NCBI GenBank assembly: GCA_964539825.1 | Contig: CAZIKF010000001.1 | Span: 186,001 to 250,000 of the forward strand | DNA length: 64,000 nucleotides | Reading direction: 5' to 3' | Source of the DNA: CAZIKF01 sp964539825 | GTDB lineage: Bacteria; Muiribacteriota; UBA6191 | Shown here: positions 1 to 8,865 of the stretch, in pieces | Layout: every line of letters begins with the position of its first letter | Numbering within the stretch: position 1 is the stretch's first letter | Position numbers and translations under genes: made by a program | Notes under the pieces: generated by a model | Databases searched by the model: none | What the model saw: the letters and a program-made list of their open reading frames with translations, nothing else | What the model was told of the DNA's origin: nothing

Positions 1-1148
1 GTGTTCGCTGCGTCAAGACTGTGTAGAGTAGCCAGAACCAAAACTCCGGCTTCAGCTAAATCAAGGGTGCTGATCATCGTCCCGGCATCTCGAATTTCAC
101 CTACTAGAACCACATCGACATTTTGTACGTAAGCCCCATGAAGACCCGCCTGAAAGGAGGGAATATCACGTCCAATTTCTTTATGTGTGATCAGGGATTT
201 TTTATTCTTATGAACAAATTCAATCGGATCTTCAAGAGTTAAGATATGCCCTTCCCTTTGAAGATTGATTCGATCTAACAACGTAGCTATGGTCGTGGAT
301 TTTCCACTACCAGTGGGACCTGTGACAAGAATTAGGCCATGATTCAATTCACACAAGTCTGGGAGAGCCTGGGGAGCAAATATTTCCTCAAAGGTGCAAA
401 TAGTCTCGGGTATGAGTCGAAAAACCGCTCCAAACTGACCGGACTGCAAAAATATATTGCCCCTGAACCGGCCTACTCCTGGTAATTCATAGGCGAAATC
501 CAGTTCTTCTCCCTGGTTGAGCAAGCGTTTTTGGGAGGAAGAGAGGATTTCACCAAGTAGGGAAACCATATCCTTCCTGGAGATTGGCGCACCGTCGGGA
601 CGAAGCTCTCCATGGACTCGATAGGTCACCGGGTAGTTCACTTGAAGATGTAGATCCGAAGCCTCTTTCTTAACCATTTTTGAAAGAAAACCATCTATGA
701 CTCGAGATCCCTTTTTCTTGGGGACTGCCGTACTGCTACCAGCGGAAGCGGAAACTCGCCTCTCGCTGACTTTGGAGGAATCTTCGGGTTTGGAGTCCCT
801 GCTTCTTCTTTCCAGATCAGAGGGAACAATTTCCAGAGTTTGACAAATTCTCTCCAGGATTGCCTGAGTCTGCTCCTCAGAAAAGGACTCCATTAACTGA
901 GAACGTACGGTATGCAGTAGCGAAACCATATCCATAGGACCTTCGGCTTCCCGGCCCTCATGGCTCTCAACATTCATGTAATGGTGGTAAACTTCCTGGT
1001 AGATTTTATCGTATCTTTCCTGGGGAATTTTAAGGAGAGGAAGTAGAGATTTTAGGGCACTCTCTTCAAACCCATCCACCTTACCGTCCTTAAGAATCTC
1101 CCGCAGGAAGGTCCGCAAGACTTTTTCCCTCGCTTCACCCAAAGACAA
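1..1148 (-). CDS. pilT: PilT-type twitching motility ATPase with N-terminal extension (partial)
   Basis: Cytoplasmic hexameric ATPase expected to power type IV pilus retraction. The reading frame runs off the left edge, leaving about 382 residues. The ATPase core shows Walker A GPTGSGKST near residue 276, the Asp box (LEDPIEF) and the Walker B region VLVGEIRDAGT, followed by the ATLHS histidine motif just before the edge. The start chosen is TTG at 1148, behind a purine-rich AAGGGGGG Shine-Dalgarno sequence. In typical PilT (about 345 aa) Walker A lies near residue 130; here roughly 140 extra residues precede the core. Their first part (ILKDGKVDGFEE..) looks like a TerB-like helical domain, followed by a Ser/Lys-rich linker. 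PilU is an alternative name, because the C-terminus that would separate the two is missing. The family call is secure; the N-terminal domain is my inference. Confidence 0.9.
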   Translation of the reverse strand, partial: MSLGEAREKVLRTFLREILKDGKVDGFEESALKSLLPLLKIPQERYDKIYQEVYHHYMNVESHEGREAEGPMDMVSLLHTVRSQLMESFSEEQTQAILERICQTLEIVPSDLERRSRDSKPEDSSKVSERRVSASAGSSTAVPKKKGSRVIDGFLSKMVKKEASDLHLQVNYPVTYRVHGELRPDGAPISRKDMVSLLGEILSSSQKRLLNQGEELDFAYELPGVGRFRGNIFLQSGQFGAVFRLIPETICTFEEIFAPQALPDLCELNHGLILVTGPTGSGKSTTIATLLDRINLQREGHILTLEDPIEFVHKNKKSLITHKEIGRDIPSFQAGLHGAYVQNVDVVLVGEIRDAGTMISTLDLAEAGVLVLATLHSLDAAN

Positions 1149-1236
1149 TGAATACCCCCCTTCTGGATCAAAGAATGTAATTGTACCCTGTCTATAGCAG
1201 TGGCGAAAGGGGTTTGGTTATTGCTACCATGCGGCT

Positions 1237-1902
1237 ATGGCAAGGGAAAGCACTCGAGCGCGCAAAGTAAGATTGGAAGAAATACACAATCGCTTGTATG
1301 GAGAGTTTCCTGACCCCCAATGTGCACTCCTGCATAAGAATCCTTTTGAGCTTCTCATCGCTACAATTCTTTCTGCCCAGTGTACGGATAAAAAGGTCAA
1401 TGATGTCACACCTTTTTTGTTTGAGAGATATGAGTGTGCAGCCGACTTTGCCGCCGCCTCCCTCGAAGATTTGGAATTTGCCATACGTTCCATTGGACTC
1501 TTCCGCTCCAAGGCAAAAAATATAAGGCAGTGCTGTCAACTCCTTTTAGAAAGGCATCAGGGCGAGGTGCCTCAAACCATGGAGGAGCTAATTTCTCTTC
1601 CGGGTGTAGGACGAAAAACCGCTAATGTTGTCCTGGGAAACGCATTTGGTAAGAACGAGGGAATCGTAGTTGATACTCATGTTAACAGGATTTCGAATTT
1701 GCTTGGATTGACCAGTTCCAAAACTCCCGAGAAAATCGAAAGAGATCTCATCAAAATCGTACCACGTACAGAATGGACAAACATTTCCCACCTCCTAATT
1801 CTGCATGGCAGAAAAACCTGTATTGCTCGCCGACCACGTTGCTCCCAATGCCCGCTAACCCAACTTTGTCCCGCTGGTCAAGATAGAACGGTTTTGGCTT
1901 GA
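1237..1902 (+). CDS. nth: Endonuclease III (DNA glycosylase/AP lyase)
   Basis: Base-excision repair enzyme that removes oxidised pyrimidines and nicks the abasic site. At 221 aa it has the normal family length. The helix-hairpin-helix LPGVGRKTANVV starts at residue 121 and carries the catalytic lysine (K127). The catalytic aspartate is D146 in VDTHVNR. A C-terminal iron-sulphur motif of the pattern C-x6-C-x2-C-x5-C is intact (CIARRPRC-SQ-C-PLTQL-C). It is divergent from pilT, with under 90 bp between the two starts, so both promoters must lie in this short gap. No terminator hairpin is obvious after the stop, only a run of eight T about 18 bp downstream. Confidence 0.97.
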   Translation: MARESTRARKVRLEEIHNRLYGEFPDPQCALLHKNPFELLIATILSAQCTDKKVNDVTPFLFERYECAADFAAASLEDLEFAIRSIGLFRSKAKNIRQCCQLLLERHQGEVPQTMEELISLPGVGRKTANVVLGNAFGKNEGIVVDTHVNRISNLLGLTSSKTPEKIERDLIKIVPRTEWTNISHLLILHGRKTCIARRPRCSQCPLTQLCPAGQDRTVLA

Positions 1903-2055
1903 CCTTTGATTACTCCACTTTTTTTTGAATTCCCCTTGCCATTCTATCTGACCCTCGTATACTAAGGCCCTACTTCTGGCAAACTAGGCCAGGATTGATT
2001 TAGTATTGTGTCCACCAGGTTCGCCTGGCACACATTTAGAGAGAAGGGGAAAAAA

Positions 2056-5000
2056 ATGTTGAAAAGAACCGTCGTATTGATTGGATTTTTCTTCTCAGGA
2101 ATGGGCTTGTACGCACACGGTCCTCTCCTGGACGAGCATGCCATTGTGGGAGTCGACTGGCTTCAGGACATGTATCAAACAACCGTCAAAAAACATGGGA
2201 CATTAGCTACCACCACTGCCAGACCAAAGAAAAAAAGAAGTGTAAGTGTCGGCGATATCGATACTTTCTGGACCATGAATGTAGCCACCAATCAACCCAT
2301 GCAGACAGATGCGACACTTCGCTACATAGGAAAGCATTGTTATATCTATCTTGAACTGGAGCAAGATTTGAGGGTCTCACAGGAGACTCTTGAGGAACTC
2401 GCCAATAATTTCGACAATGGAATTTACCCCACAAATCATAAATTCTTTGGTTCTGAAAATAATCCCGGAATCGATTTTGATGAACGCGTGACGCTTCTCT
2501 TTCTCGATATTCAGGACGGCTGGGAACCAGGCAGGGGATATGTAGCCGGATATTTTTCCCCGATGGATGGCGTATCCAGTTCCCTATGGGACTATTCCAA
2601 TGAGAGAGAAATGGTATATCTCGATGTGAACCCGGGAAATCCCAAACGAAAGGATTACCTCGGAATTCTCGCCCACGAATTCCAGCATATGATTCATGCC
2701 AATTATGACAGGCGTGAAGAACTCTGGCTCAACGAAGCCATGGCACAAATTGCCTTCTATGTGAATGATTTTGGCCATGCTCCTCAGATTCTTGCTTTCA
2801 TCAAGAACACTGACACACAAATCGATGAGTTCAACAACGGACTTGATGATTACGGCTCAGTCTATCTCTTTGTGTACTACTTGCTCACAAAGCATATTGG
2901 TTCCCTTGAGACCGCTGCTCCAATCCTGCGTGAAATCGTAGCCTCTAAAGGAAGAGGACTAGAATCCATCGAAACTATCCTTCATAAGCACGGAATTGAT
3001 GTGAATCTTGAAGAGGTCATTTCAGACTGGCTCATCGCCAACTTCGTAAATGATCGCTCCCTTGCTAATGGACAGTATGGCTATGACGACACTCTCCCTA
3101 TGAAAGTCCAGCCCACCCATGTGTTTCGATTCGATCAGGTTCCCAGCGAAGCCCTGGAGGGAAAGGTAAACCAACGGGCTGCTGACTACATCGTTCTGTC
3201 CGATGAGGTTCGTTCCCATCCGATGAACGCAACTCTCATCGATGCAATCAAGATCTACTCTGAATTCCCTGGATTTGTGAAGTGGAATATCAACGAAGGG
3301 GTCCTTCCTCCGGAAGCCTTTATCCCTAATACTTCTCAAGTGGATGGCTCCCATGTGGTTATGCCGACACAGCAAGGTGAGGATGGGCGTCATTTCGTAG
3401 AAGTTGGCCCTTTTCGAGGGGGCGGCGTGCGCGTGACCCAGGTAAATTATAAAATTTCCGGCGCTAATGCTACGACCGAGGGAATTGTACCGGTGTATTC
3501 TTTCCAAACCCTGGCTGTAACCAAGCCCGATAAGGTTTCCATTGAATTCAATGGAAAGCATAAGTTTCTCATCGGTAAAAAGAAGACTATGCGCTTGATG
3601 AAACTAGTGGAACGTGAAGATGGACAAAAGTATATCGAGGAAATTCCCTTGAATTCTAAAAATGACGCCAAATGGAGTGAGAACCTCCAGGGAGTTTCTC
3701 AGCTAACCATCATGCCTGTATCCACCCTTGGAGGAGAACTTAAATACACATTGAAGTTCAAAACCAACCAATCTAAGAACGAGCTTAGTATCCTGGACGA
3801 ATGGGTCACTGATGAAGATAGATTCTTGGATAAGCTGATTCAGCATCCAAATTTGCTTGATTCCCTAAAGACCGAATGGCTTAGCCTTTCTCACGAACGT
3901 AAGGAAATGCTCGGTGGAGATTTTCGAAGATTCCTCCACAAGTATCAGTTCAAGTTTTTAAATACCTTGCCCATGGATGCCCTCTATTCGGACCCTTCCG
4001 AAACAGAGACATCTCTGCTTGCAGACGACCAGGACGATTCCCACGACAACCTGGCCTATTTGTTGAGTAAAGCGAGAGAGGGAACCCATGACCTTTCCCA
4101 CCTTAAAATTGATCCCAATTTTATAGAAGGGCAGTTAATGAAGCTTTGGAAGCTTTTACACATTGCCAGGGGATTTCCCAAGTGGCCACTCCCGGAAGGT
4201 CTGGGACTTGTAGATTACAAAGTCGATTCCATTGAAACGGTTTTGCAAATGTGGGAAAACCGCAAGTCCGCATCTGATTTTGAGTCTATTCGAAGGCTCA
4301 CACTGGGACAGAACGTCATCGTGGGTGCCTATAACCAGGGTCTGACTATGGCAGATGACGCGGGTATCATCACTATGGATATGGTCACCTTCTTCATGAG
4401 TGCGAGATGGGCTACCGCCATCCTGCTCAATCCTCTCATCAAAAAGGGGGGTATCAAAGGAAAACTGGCTGAAGCAATCAAGATCAAGATTCAGGCAAAG
4501 TTAATCTGGGTTCTCAACAAAGTGGCCAGCCTGGTTTCAAGAAAGCTCCGCTCGCCCTACAACACCCAGATCCCCATGGTTGTAGGCCTCATCACTCAAG
4601 TCTATCGCATGATCAACAAAATTCCTCTTGAGACGGATTATGACGGATGGCTCAAACCATTCGCCTACAGGACAATAGCCAAGTATGCGTTAATGTCCGT
4701 TCCTAAAATTGGAATTGTCGCTCGCGGTCAAAAAAATGTCGAATACCTTGCCGGAAAAGCTGAGACCGGAGAGACATCCCATGATGTGGAAGATGCCGCT
4801 GATGATGTTCGCATAAAACTGCAAGAGATCTTTACCCAAATCTCCGCCACCCATAGTTCCACCCAGCAAAAACGGGAATGGGCCGATGTCACCAAGAAGA
4901 TCACGGAGATTTCAGCTTTGGCTTTTGCTCTCGACCCGACACATATCTCAAAAATTATCACTCTGGCTTCCACAGTGATAGGTACTGGGCTTTTAGCTCA

Positions 5001-5772
5001 CTCTCTTTACGCATCCACCAAAACACTTTACAAGATTCCCAACTCACTGACTCCGGCTCTTAACTCCGCCTTTACACCTTTCGGGGAGGCTAGAGAGACT
5101 GATTTGGGCTTTTTGGAACCGGTTACGCTGGATCTAACAATCGGGGGGCGTGCCAATCTCCAGGCAGATCTAATGGAAGCCCAGCAAACGATGCTGGCTA
5201 CCATTGAAAATTTACAACACGCCGATTTACATGCATCCCTTAAAGCCTACATTCAGGAGGAAGAACTTTATTCCCAGGAAATCAAGATCCAGGAAATGAT
5301 GATCCTGGGTTCCGGCCATGAGGCTGATGACCAGTTCATAGAGTTGACTCAGAATGATATGCTCCGAAGCCAGCTCTCCATGGAACTGCTTCTGGAGAAT
5401 CGCGAGAAGGCCGTAGCTTTGGCCCGAAGGATCAAACTCAATGAGACAAAGGTTCTCAAGTCTCTGAGTGCTCTCAGGCTAAAAGCTCAGAAGCGCCACG
5501 TGATCTCTGTTCGTCAGGCAGACACGAAAGTGGAGGGAAAGAATTTTTCAATCACTCTCGAAGTTCAGTCCTTTACTGAGTTTCCTAAAACGAAACTCAA
5601 AGTCTACACTGGAAACGATGTAACTTTGGATGTGGACTCTTTCACACTTACTCCTGAAACCAAGACTGTGGTTGTCAAAGGAACTCGCTTGAGCGGCGAT
5701 GACACAATCTTAAATGTTTTATTCGAGACCCAGGAAGGAGTGGTCAGCTATCCAGCGACCCTGAGTTTCTAA
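2056..5772 (+). CDS. Large secreted M30-like zinc metallopeptidase
   Basis: Predicted exported protein of 1,238 residues. The ATG at 2056 is preferred over the GTG at 2008: it sits behind AGAAGGGGAAAAAA and opens directly into a signal peptide (MLKRTVVLIGFFFSG..AHG). The zinc-binding motif HEFQHMIH begins at residue 207, and a third-ligand glutamate (E227) lies in LWLNEA. This HExxH...WLNE arrangement is that of gluzincins of the hyicolysin/M30 type. The remaining ~900 residues match no family I can name. They include weakly hydrophobic helices (about 760-850 and 965-1010), a charged helical stretch, and a C-terminal beta-rich segment of about 80 residues resembling an Ig-like domain. A strong intrinsic terminator follows, so it is probably monocistronic. 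Peptidase assignment is good; substrate unknown. Confidence 0.75.
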   Translation: MLKRTVVLIGFFFSGMGLYAHGPLLDEHAIVGVDWLQDMYQTTVKKHGTLATTTARPKKKRSVSVGDIDTFWTMNVATNQPMQTDATLRYIGKHCYIYLELEQDLRVSQETLEELANNFDNGIYPTNHKFFGSENNPGIDFDERVTLLFLDIQDGWEPGRGYVAGYFSPMDGVSSSLWDYSNEREMVYLDVNPGNPKRKDYLGILAHEFQHMIHANYDRREELWLNEAMAQIAFYVNDFGHAPQILAFIKNTDTQIDEFNNGLDDYGSVYLFVYYLLTKHIGSLETAAPILREIVASKGRGLESIETILHKHGIDVNLEEVISDWLIANFVNDRSLANGQYGYDDTLPMKVQPTHVFRFDQVPSEALEGKVNQRAADYIVLSDEVRSHPMNATLIDAIKIYSEFPGFVKWNINEGVLPPEAFIPNTSQVDGSHVVMPTQQGEDGRHFVEVGPFRGGGVRVTQVNYKISGANATTEGIVPVYSFQTLAVTKPDKVSIEFNGKHKFLIGKKKTMRLMKLVEREDGQKYIEEIPLNSKNDAKWSENLQGVSQLTIMPVSTLGGELKYTLKFKTNQSKNELSILDEWVTDEDRFLDKLIQHPNLLDSLKTEWLSLSHERKEMLGGDFRRFLHKYQFKFLNTLPMDALYSDPSETETSLLADDQDDSHDNLAYLLSKAREGTHDLSHLKIDPNFIEGQLMKLWKLLHIARGFPKWPLPEGLGLVDYKVDSIETVLQMWENRKSASDFESIRRLTLGQNVIVGAYNQGLTMADDAGIITMDMVTFFMSARWATAILLNPLIKKGGIKGKLAEAIKIKIQAKLIWVLNKVASLVSRKLRSPYNTQIPMVVGLITQVYRMINKIPLETDYDGWLKPFAYRTIAKYALMSVPKIGIVARGQKNVEYLAGKAETGETSHDVEDAADDVRIKLQEIFTQISATHSSTQQKREWADVTKKITEISALAFALDPTHISKIITLASTVIGTGLLAHSLYASTKTLYKIPNSLTPALNSAFTPFGEARETDLGFLEPVTLDLTIGGRANLQADLMEAQQTMLATIENLQHADLHASLKAYIQEEELYSQEIKIQEMMILGSGHEADDQFIELTQNDMLRSQLSMELLLENREKAVALARRIKLNETKVLKSLSALRLKAQKRHVISVRQADTKVEGKNFSITLEVQSFTEFPKTKLKVYTGNDVTLDVDSFTLTPETKTVVVKGTRLSGDDTILNVLFETQEGVVSYPATLSF

Positions 5773-5789
5773 GAATATAAAGAGCTTTC

Positions 5790-5832
5790 AAAATCCCCCT
5801 TCTCTGCTGAGAGGGGGGATTTTGTGTTTTTT
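5790..5832 (+). terminator. Rho-independent terminator
   Basis: A near-perfect 15-bp hairpin: AAAATCCCCC at 5790-5799 pairs with GGGGGATTTT at 5814-5823, and TCTC/GAGA closes a TGCT loop inside. A T-rich tract follows to 5832. It lies 17 bp after the metallopeptidase stop, and separates it from pilB. Confidence 0.92.
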
Positions 5833-5908
5833 GGTGCCAGAGCCTAACCTGGGTTGTGTTGGGCAGTGAGCTACGAGTAGAATCTCAAAGGTAAAATCAA
5901 GAGAAAAT

Positions 5909-7615
5909 ATGGCTGAAGTTGGGGAACATAAACTGCTGGGACAAATCCTGATTGAGAAACATCTCATCACGGAGGAGCACCTGGATCAGGCTCTTGAAGA
6001 ACAGCAGATGAGCATGCTTCGAATCGGTGAACAGCTTGTTAAAATGGGCTTTATCACCGAGGTCGATGTTACCCAGGCTCTGGAAGAGCAATTGGGTGTA
6101 CCTATCATGAAAATCGACGATATCGATGAGTTCCCCATCAATGTAATTCAGGATCTGGGTTTTAGTTTTTGTAAGGAAAATAAAATCATCCCCGCCAAGG
6201 AGGATCCCACAAGTAACATTCTATGTGTGGTACATGATGACCCACTTAATATCTTCATCATTGATGATATTGCCGCCAAGACCAACCATGAGGTCAAACT
6301 CTACATTGACACCCCGGCTGCCATCGAGAGAGCCCTCTCAAAACTCAGGGCACTGGACACCACAGAGCTAGATCAGGTTTCCAGAGAAATGGCAGGCATG
6401 GAGATTATTCAACGTGGAGAAGAGGAAGGAATTGATCTCGGTGAGGCAGAGGGCCCCATTGTCACCCTCGTCAATAAGATTATCAGTACCGGCATCATCC
6501 AGGGTTGTTCCGATATCCATGTTGAACCCTCCAAAGCCAAACTTCGCCTCCGCTATAGGCGCTCTGGCGTTCTTTGTGACATCCTCCCCATACCTGAGAT
6601 CATCCATAAGTTTCAGCCACAGCTCATCTCCAGGCTTAAACTCATGGCTGATATGGACATTTCTGAAAGACGAATTCCCCAGGACGGTCGAATTCGCGTC
6701 CAAATCACAAAAGGGAAGATGATGGATATGCGGGTAAGCTGTCTTCCTGTTCAAAGTGGCGAAAAAATCGCGATGCGAATTCTCGACAGTAGTGCCGCAT
6801 CTTACACACTAGAGGATGTCGGCTTCTCCAAACACACCATGAAGGCGTTTCAGAGAGGATGCAAAAAACCCAATGGAATGATCATTGTCGCTGGTCCTAC
6901 CGGCTCTGGAAAGACTACCACCCTCTATGCGGGCCTAAACTACATTAATTCTCCCGAATTGAATATTTGCACCACCGAGGACCCGGTAGAGTACAGTATC
7001 CCCGACTATAACCAGACTCAGATACGTACCCAGGCCGGTCTCACTTTTCCCGCCGCACTGCGAGCCCTTCTTCGTCAGGACCCGGATATCATTCTCGTGG
7101 GAGAAATGCGCGACGCTGAAACCGCTAATATCGGTGTTGAGGCCGCGATGACCGGCCACCTGGTATTCTCCACACTTCATACCAATAGCGCTCCAGGAAT
7201 TATCGGCCGTATGATTCAGATGGGAGTGCCCAGCTACCTGGTCTCTTCCACCCTTTTATGCGCCGTGGCCCAAAACCTTGTACGAAGACTTTGTGATGCA
7301 TGTCGTAAAAAAGTTCCCCTTACCGCGGAAGCCCTGGAGTTTGCTAAAAAAATCAAAGTAGACGTGAAGTTCATGTTCGAAGAAGCAGGCTGCCGTCGCT
7401 GTAACCAGACGGGCTACACAGGTCGAATGGGAGTACATGAAGTACTAGAGAACTCCGGACACCTCAGAACTGCAATCCAAGAAGGACTGGATGAACACTC
7501 CATAGAGGATATCCTTACCAAGAAAGCCGGATTTCTAAACATTCGCAAGGATGGTCTGCTCAAGCTCCTACAGGGTCTAACCTCCGAAGCCGAAGTAAAC
7601 CGCGTGTGCCGCTGA
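5909..7615 (+). CDS. pilB: Type IV pilus assembly ATPase PilB
   Basis: GspE/PilB-family cytoplasmic ATPase that drives pilin polymerisation, the counterpart of the retraction ATPase encoded at the left edge. The N-terminal 150 residues form a MshEN-type domain (LGQILIEKHLITEEHLDQAL). Then come the N2 domain, Walker A GPTGSGKTTT at residue 329, the Asp box TTEDPVEY, Walker B LVGEMRDAET, and the STLHTN histidine box. The zinc-binding tetracysteine is intact: C462/C465 (CDAC) and C495/C498 (CRRC). The 568-aa length is normal. The structural pilus genes (pilC, pilM-Q, pilins) are absent from this window. The same fold serves GspE in type II secretion, but with pilT nearby PilB is the better name. 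Confidence 0.93.
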   Translation: MAEVGEHKLLGQILIEKHLITEEHLDQALEEQQMSMLRIGEQLVKMGFITEVDVTQALEEQLGVPIMKIDDIDEFPINVIQDLGFSFCKENKIIPAKEDPTSNILCVVHDDPLNIFIIDDIAAKTNHEVKLYIDTPAAIERALSKLRALDTTELDQVSREMAGMEIIQRGEEEGIDLGEAEGPIVTLVNKIISTGIIQGCSDIHVEPSKAKLRLRYRRSGVLCDILPIPEIIHKFQPQLISRLKLMADMDISERRIPQDGRIRVQITKGKMMDMRVSCLPVQSGEKIAMRILDSSAASYTLEDVGFSKHTMKAFQRGCKKPNGMIIVAGPTGSGKTTTLYAGLNYINSPELNICTTEDPVEYSIPDYNQTQIRTQAGLTFPAALRALLRQDPDIILVGEMRDAETANIGVEAAMTGHLVFSTLHTNSAPGIIGRMIQMGVPSYLVSSTLLCAVAQNLVRRLCDACRKKVPLTAEALEFAKKIKVDVKFMFEEAGCRRCNQTGYTGRMGVHEVLENSGHLRTAIQEGLDEHSIEDILTKKAGFLNIRKDGLLKLLQGLTSEAEVNRVCR

Positions 7616-7621
7616 GGTTTA

Positions 7622-7731
7622 GGGGAGCCCATCTTTGTAGCGCTGGCTATGTAGAAAATCCGATAAGCGGCACCTGAAAGCGCTTCTTAGCGGAGGTCCT
7701 GGGTAGCCAGCACTTCCGAAATCGGCTCCCC
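7622..7731. repeat. Nested long inverted repeat between convergent genes
   Basis: Three stems nest symmetrically: GGGGAGCC (7622-7629) with GGCTCCCC (7724-7731); GCTGGCTA (7642-7649) with TAGCCAGC (7704-7711); and TCCGATAAG (7659-7667) with CTTAGCGGA (7686-7694, one mismatch). The centre holds the palindrome AAGCGCTT. The whole folds into one long interrupted hairpin, symmetric for both strands, filling the gap between pilB and the convergent gene on the other strand. It has no T-tract, so it is not a textbook terminator. It could be a bidirectional terminator, a transcript-stabilising structure or a short repetitive element. Confidence 0.7.
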
Positions 7732-7739
7732 CAACCGGC

Positions 7740-8855
7740 TTAGACCAACTCTAGATTTGCACGTGGGATCGTGAGCTTTACCCCGTCCTTCATTTTTAGG
7801 ACGGCTACTCTTACTTTGGCCCCTGTTGGGATTGGCGTTTGGGCATGGGGTAATTCTATGATCTCGCCTATTTCTCCGAAGCGTGGATTCCTGATTACCC
7901 TGGCTTTCGCTCCAAGCTCTAACACTCTACCCTCTTCAATCGCCTCTTCTCCACTCTTAACCGCCTGATCGAGGGGAATGATTACCTCGGGACGAATCAC
8001 TCCTGCACGGATCTGTGTAGCACCATTTATGGAAGCTTTTTTCCCCACATGAGAACAGAGTAGATCAAAGGTTTTTTGGGACATACCGATAGCCCCAAAG
8101 CCTTCGGTTACAATCAGGGTAGGACCGTCTTCATTGCCGGTGATTGCTACTCCTAAATCATACCCAAGAATCGCCTTAAGGTCTTGATCATTTAGTCCCC
8201 CGCCGATGATACCAATAATCCCCAGGTCCCTGGCTTTGGAGATTGCTTCATGGGTCATGAGACTACCACCAATGAGAATCTTCCCCTTATGTTCGGGTAG
8301 TACATGAGCAGCATCCAGGGTTGTCTCTCTGGATTCCACCGCTTTGACCAATTCTCCCACCTTCTCCTTTCCGATTCCGAAGATGCCCTGTATCGAAGAC
8401 GCATGGGTTTGTACGGTTACTCCCTCAAATTCCTCCACATCAACCACTTCGCCGGAAATATAAGCATTCACCTGCACGGGAATGGGAGCCTCGCGAAGAA
8501 TAATCTGCCCGGAAACGCGGGAAATAGAATCAATGGTTCCTCGAATAGGTGAAATCAGGGGAGTTTTAATCAGTCCAAACAGGGAATAGGCCATGGCGAT
8601 AATCTCATCCTGTTCAACCTGGTCGCCTTCCTTTTTTAGCATGCATTCGGCAAGCTCTGTTGCTGTGACTCCCAATTTCACCGCCGCGCTCACGGGTACC
8701 GGTTTCCCTGGCAGTTCGGTCGCCGCAACGATAGTATCCTGGCTGACTTTGGCACCGACTTCAACGCGGGTCTCCCCCTTCAGAGGAAGTCGGCGTTCGC
8801 GGCTAACCACTGTATTTTCCAGCACATCCAAACTTGGTACGTATGCCTGGCCCAC
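7740..8855 (-). CDS. Conserved protein with barrel-sandwich and KOW-like parts, paired with MutL-like ATPase
   Basis: Soluble 371-residue protein and last gene of the seven-gene membrane cluster, 10 bp after the stop of the ASKHA ATPase gene. The first ~120 residues (EVGAKVSQDTIVAATELPGKPVPV.. and KKEGDQVEQDEIIA) have the turn pattern of a biotinyl/lipoyl-like barrel-sandwich hybrid, as in RnfC-type proteins, but I see no lysine attachment motif. The middle is Gly/Ile-rich (KILIGGSLMTHEAI.., IIGIIGGGL). The C-terminal ~60 residues (VIRNPRFGEIGEIIELP) resemble a KOW-type small barrel. No catalytic motif is recognisable. Given its position it is probably a partner of the ATPase (inference). Function unknown. 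Confidence 0.6.
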   Translation of the reverse strand: MGQAYVPSLDVLENTVVSRERRLPLKGETRVEVGAKVSQDTIVAATELPGKPVPVSAAVKLGVTATELAECMLKKEGDQVEQDEIIAMAYSLFGLIKTPLISPIRGTIDSISRVSGQIILREAPIPVQVNAYISGEVVDVEEFEGVTVQTHASSIQGIFGIGKEKVGELVKAVESRETTLDAAHVLPEHKGKILIGGSLMTHEAISKARDLGIIGIIGGGLNDQDLKAILGYDLGVAITGNEDGPTLIVTEGFGAIGMSQKTFDLLCSHVGKKASINGATQIRAGVIRPEVIIPLDQAVKSGEEAIEEGRVLELGAKARVIRNPRFGEIGEIIELPHAQTPIPTGAKVRVAVLKMKDGVKLTIPRANLELV

Positions 8856-8865
8856 CGCTCCTCCT

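Noticed and set aside
7616..7740. Integron attC site
   Set aside because: Stem ends do not fit the GTTRRRY/RYYYAAC cores, and no integrase is in the window.
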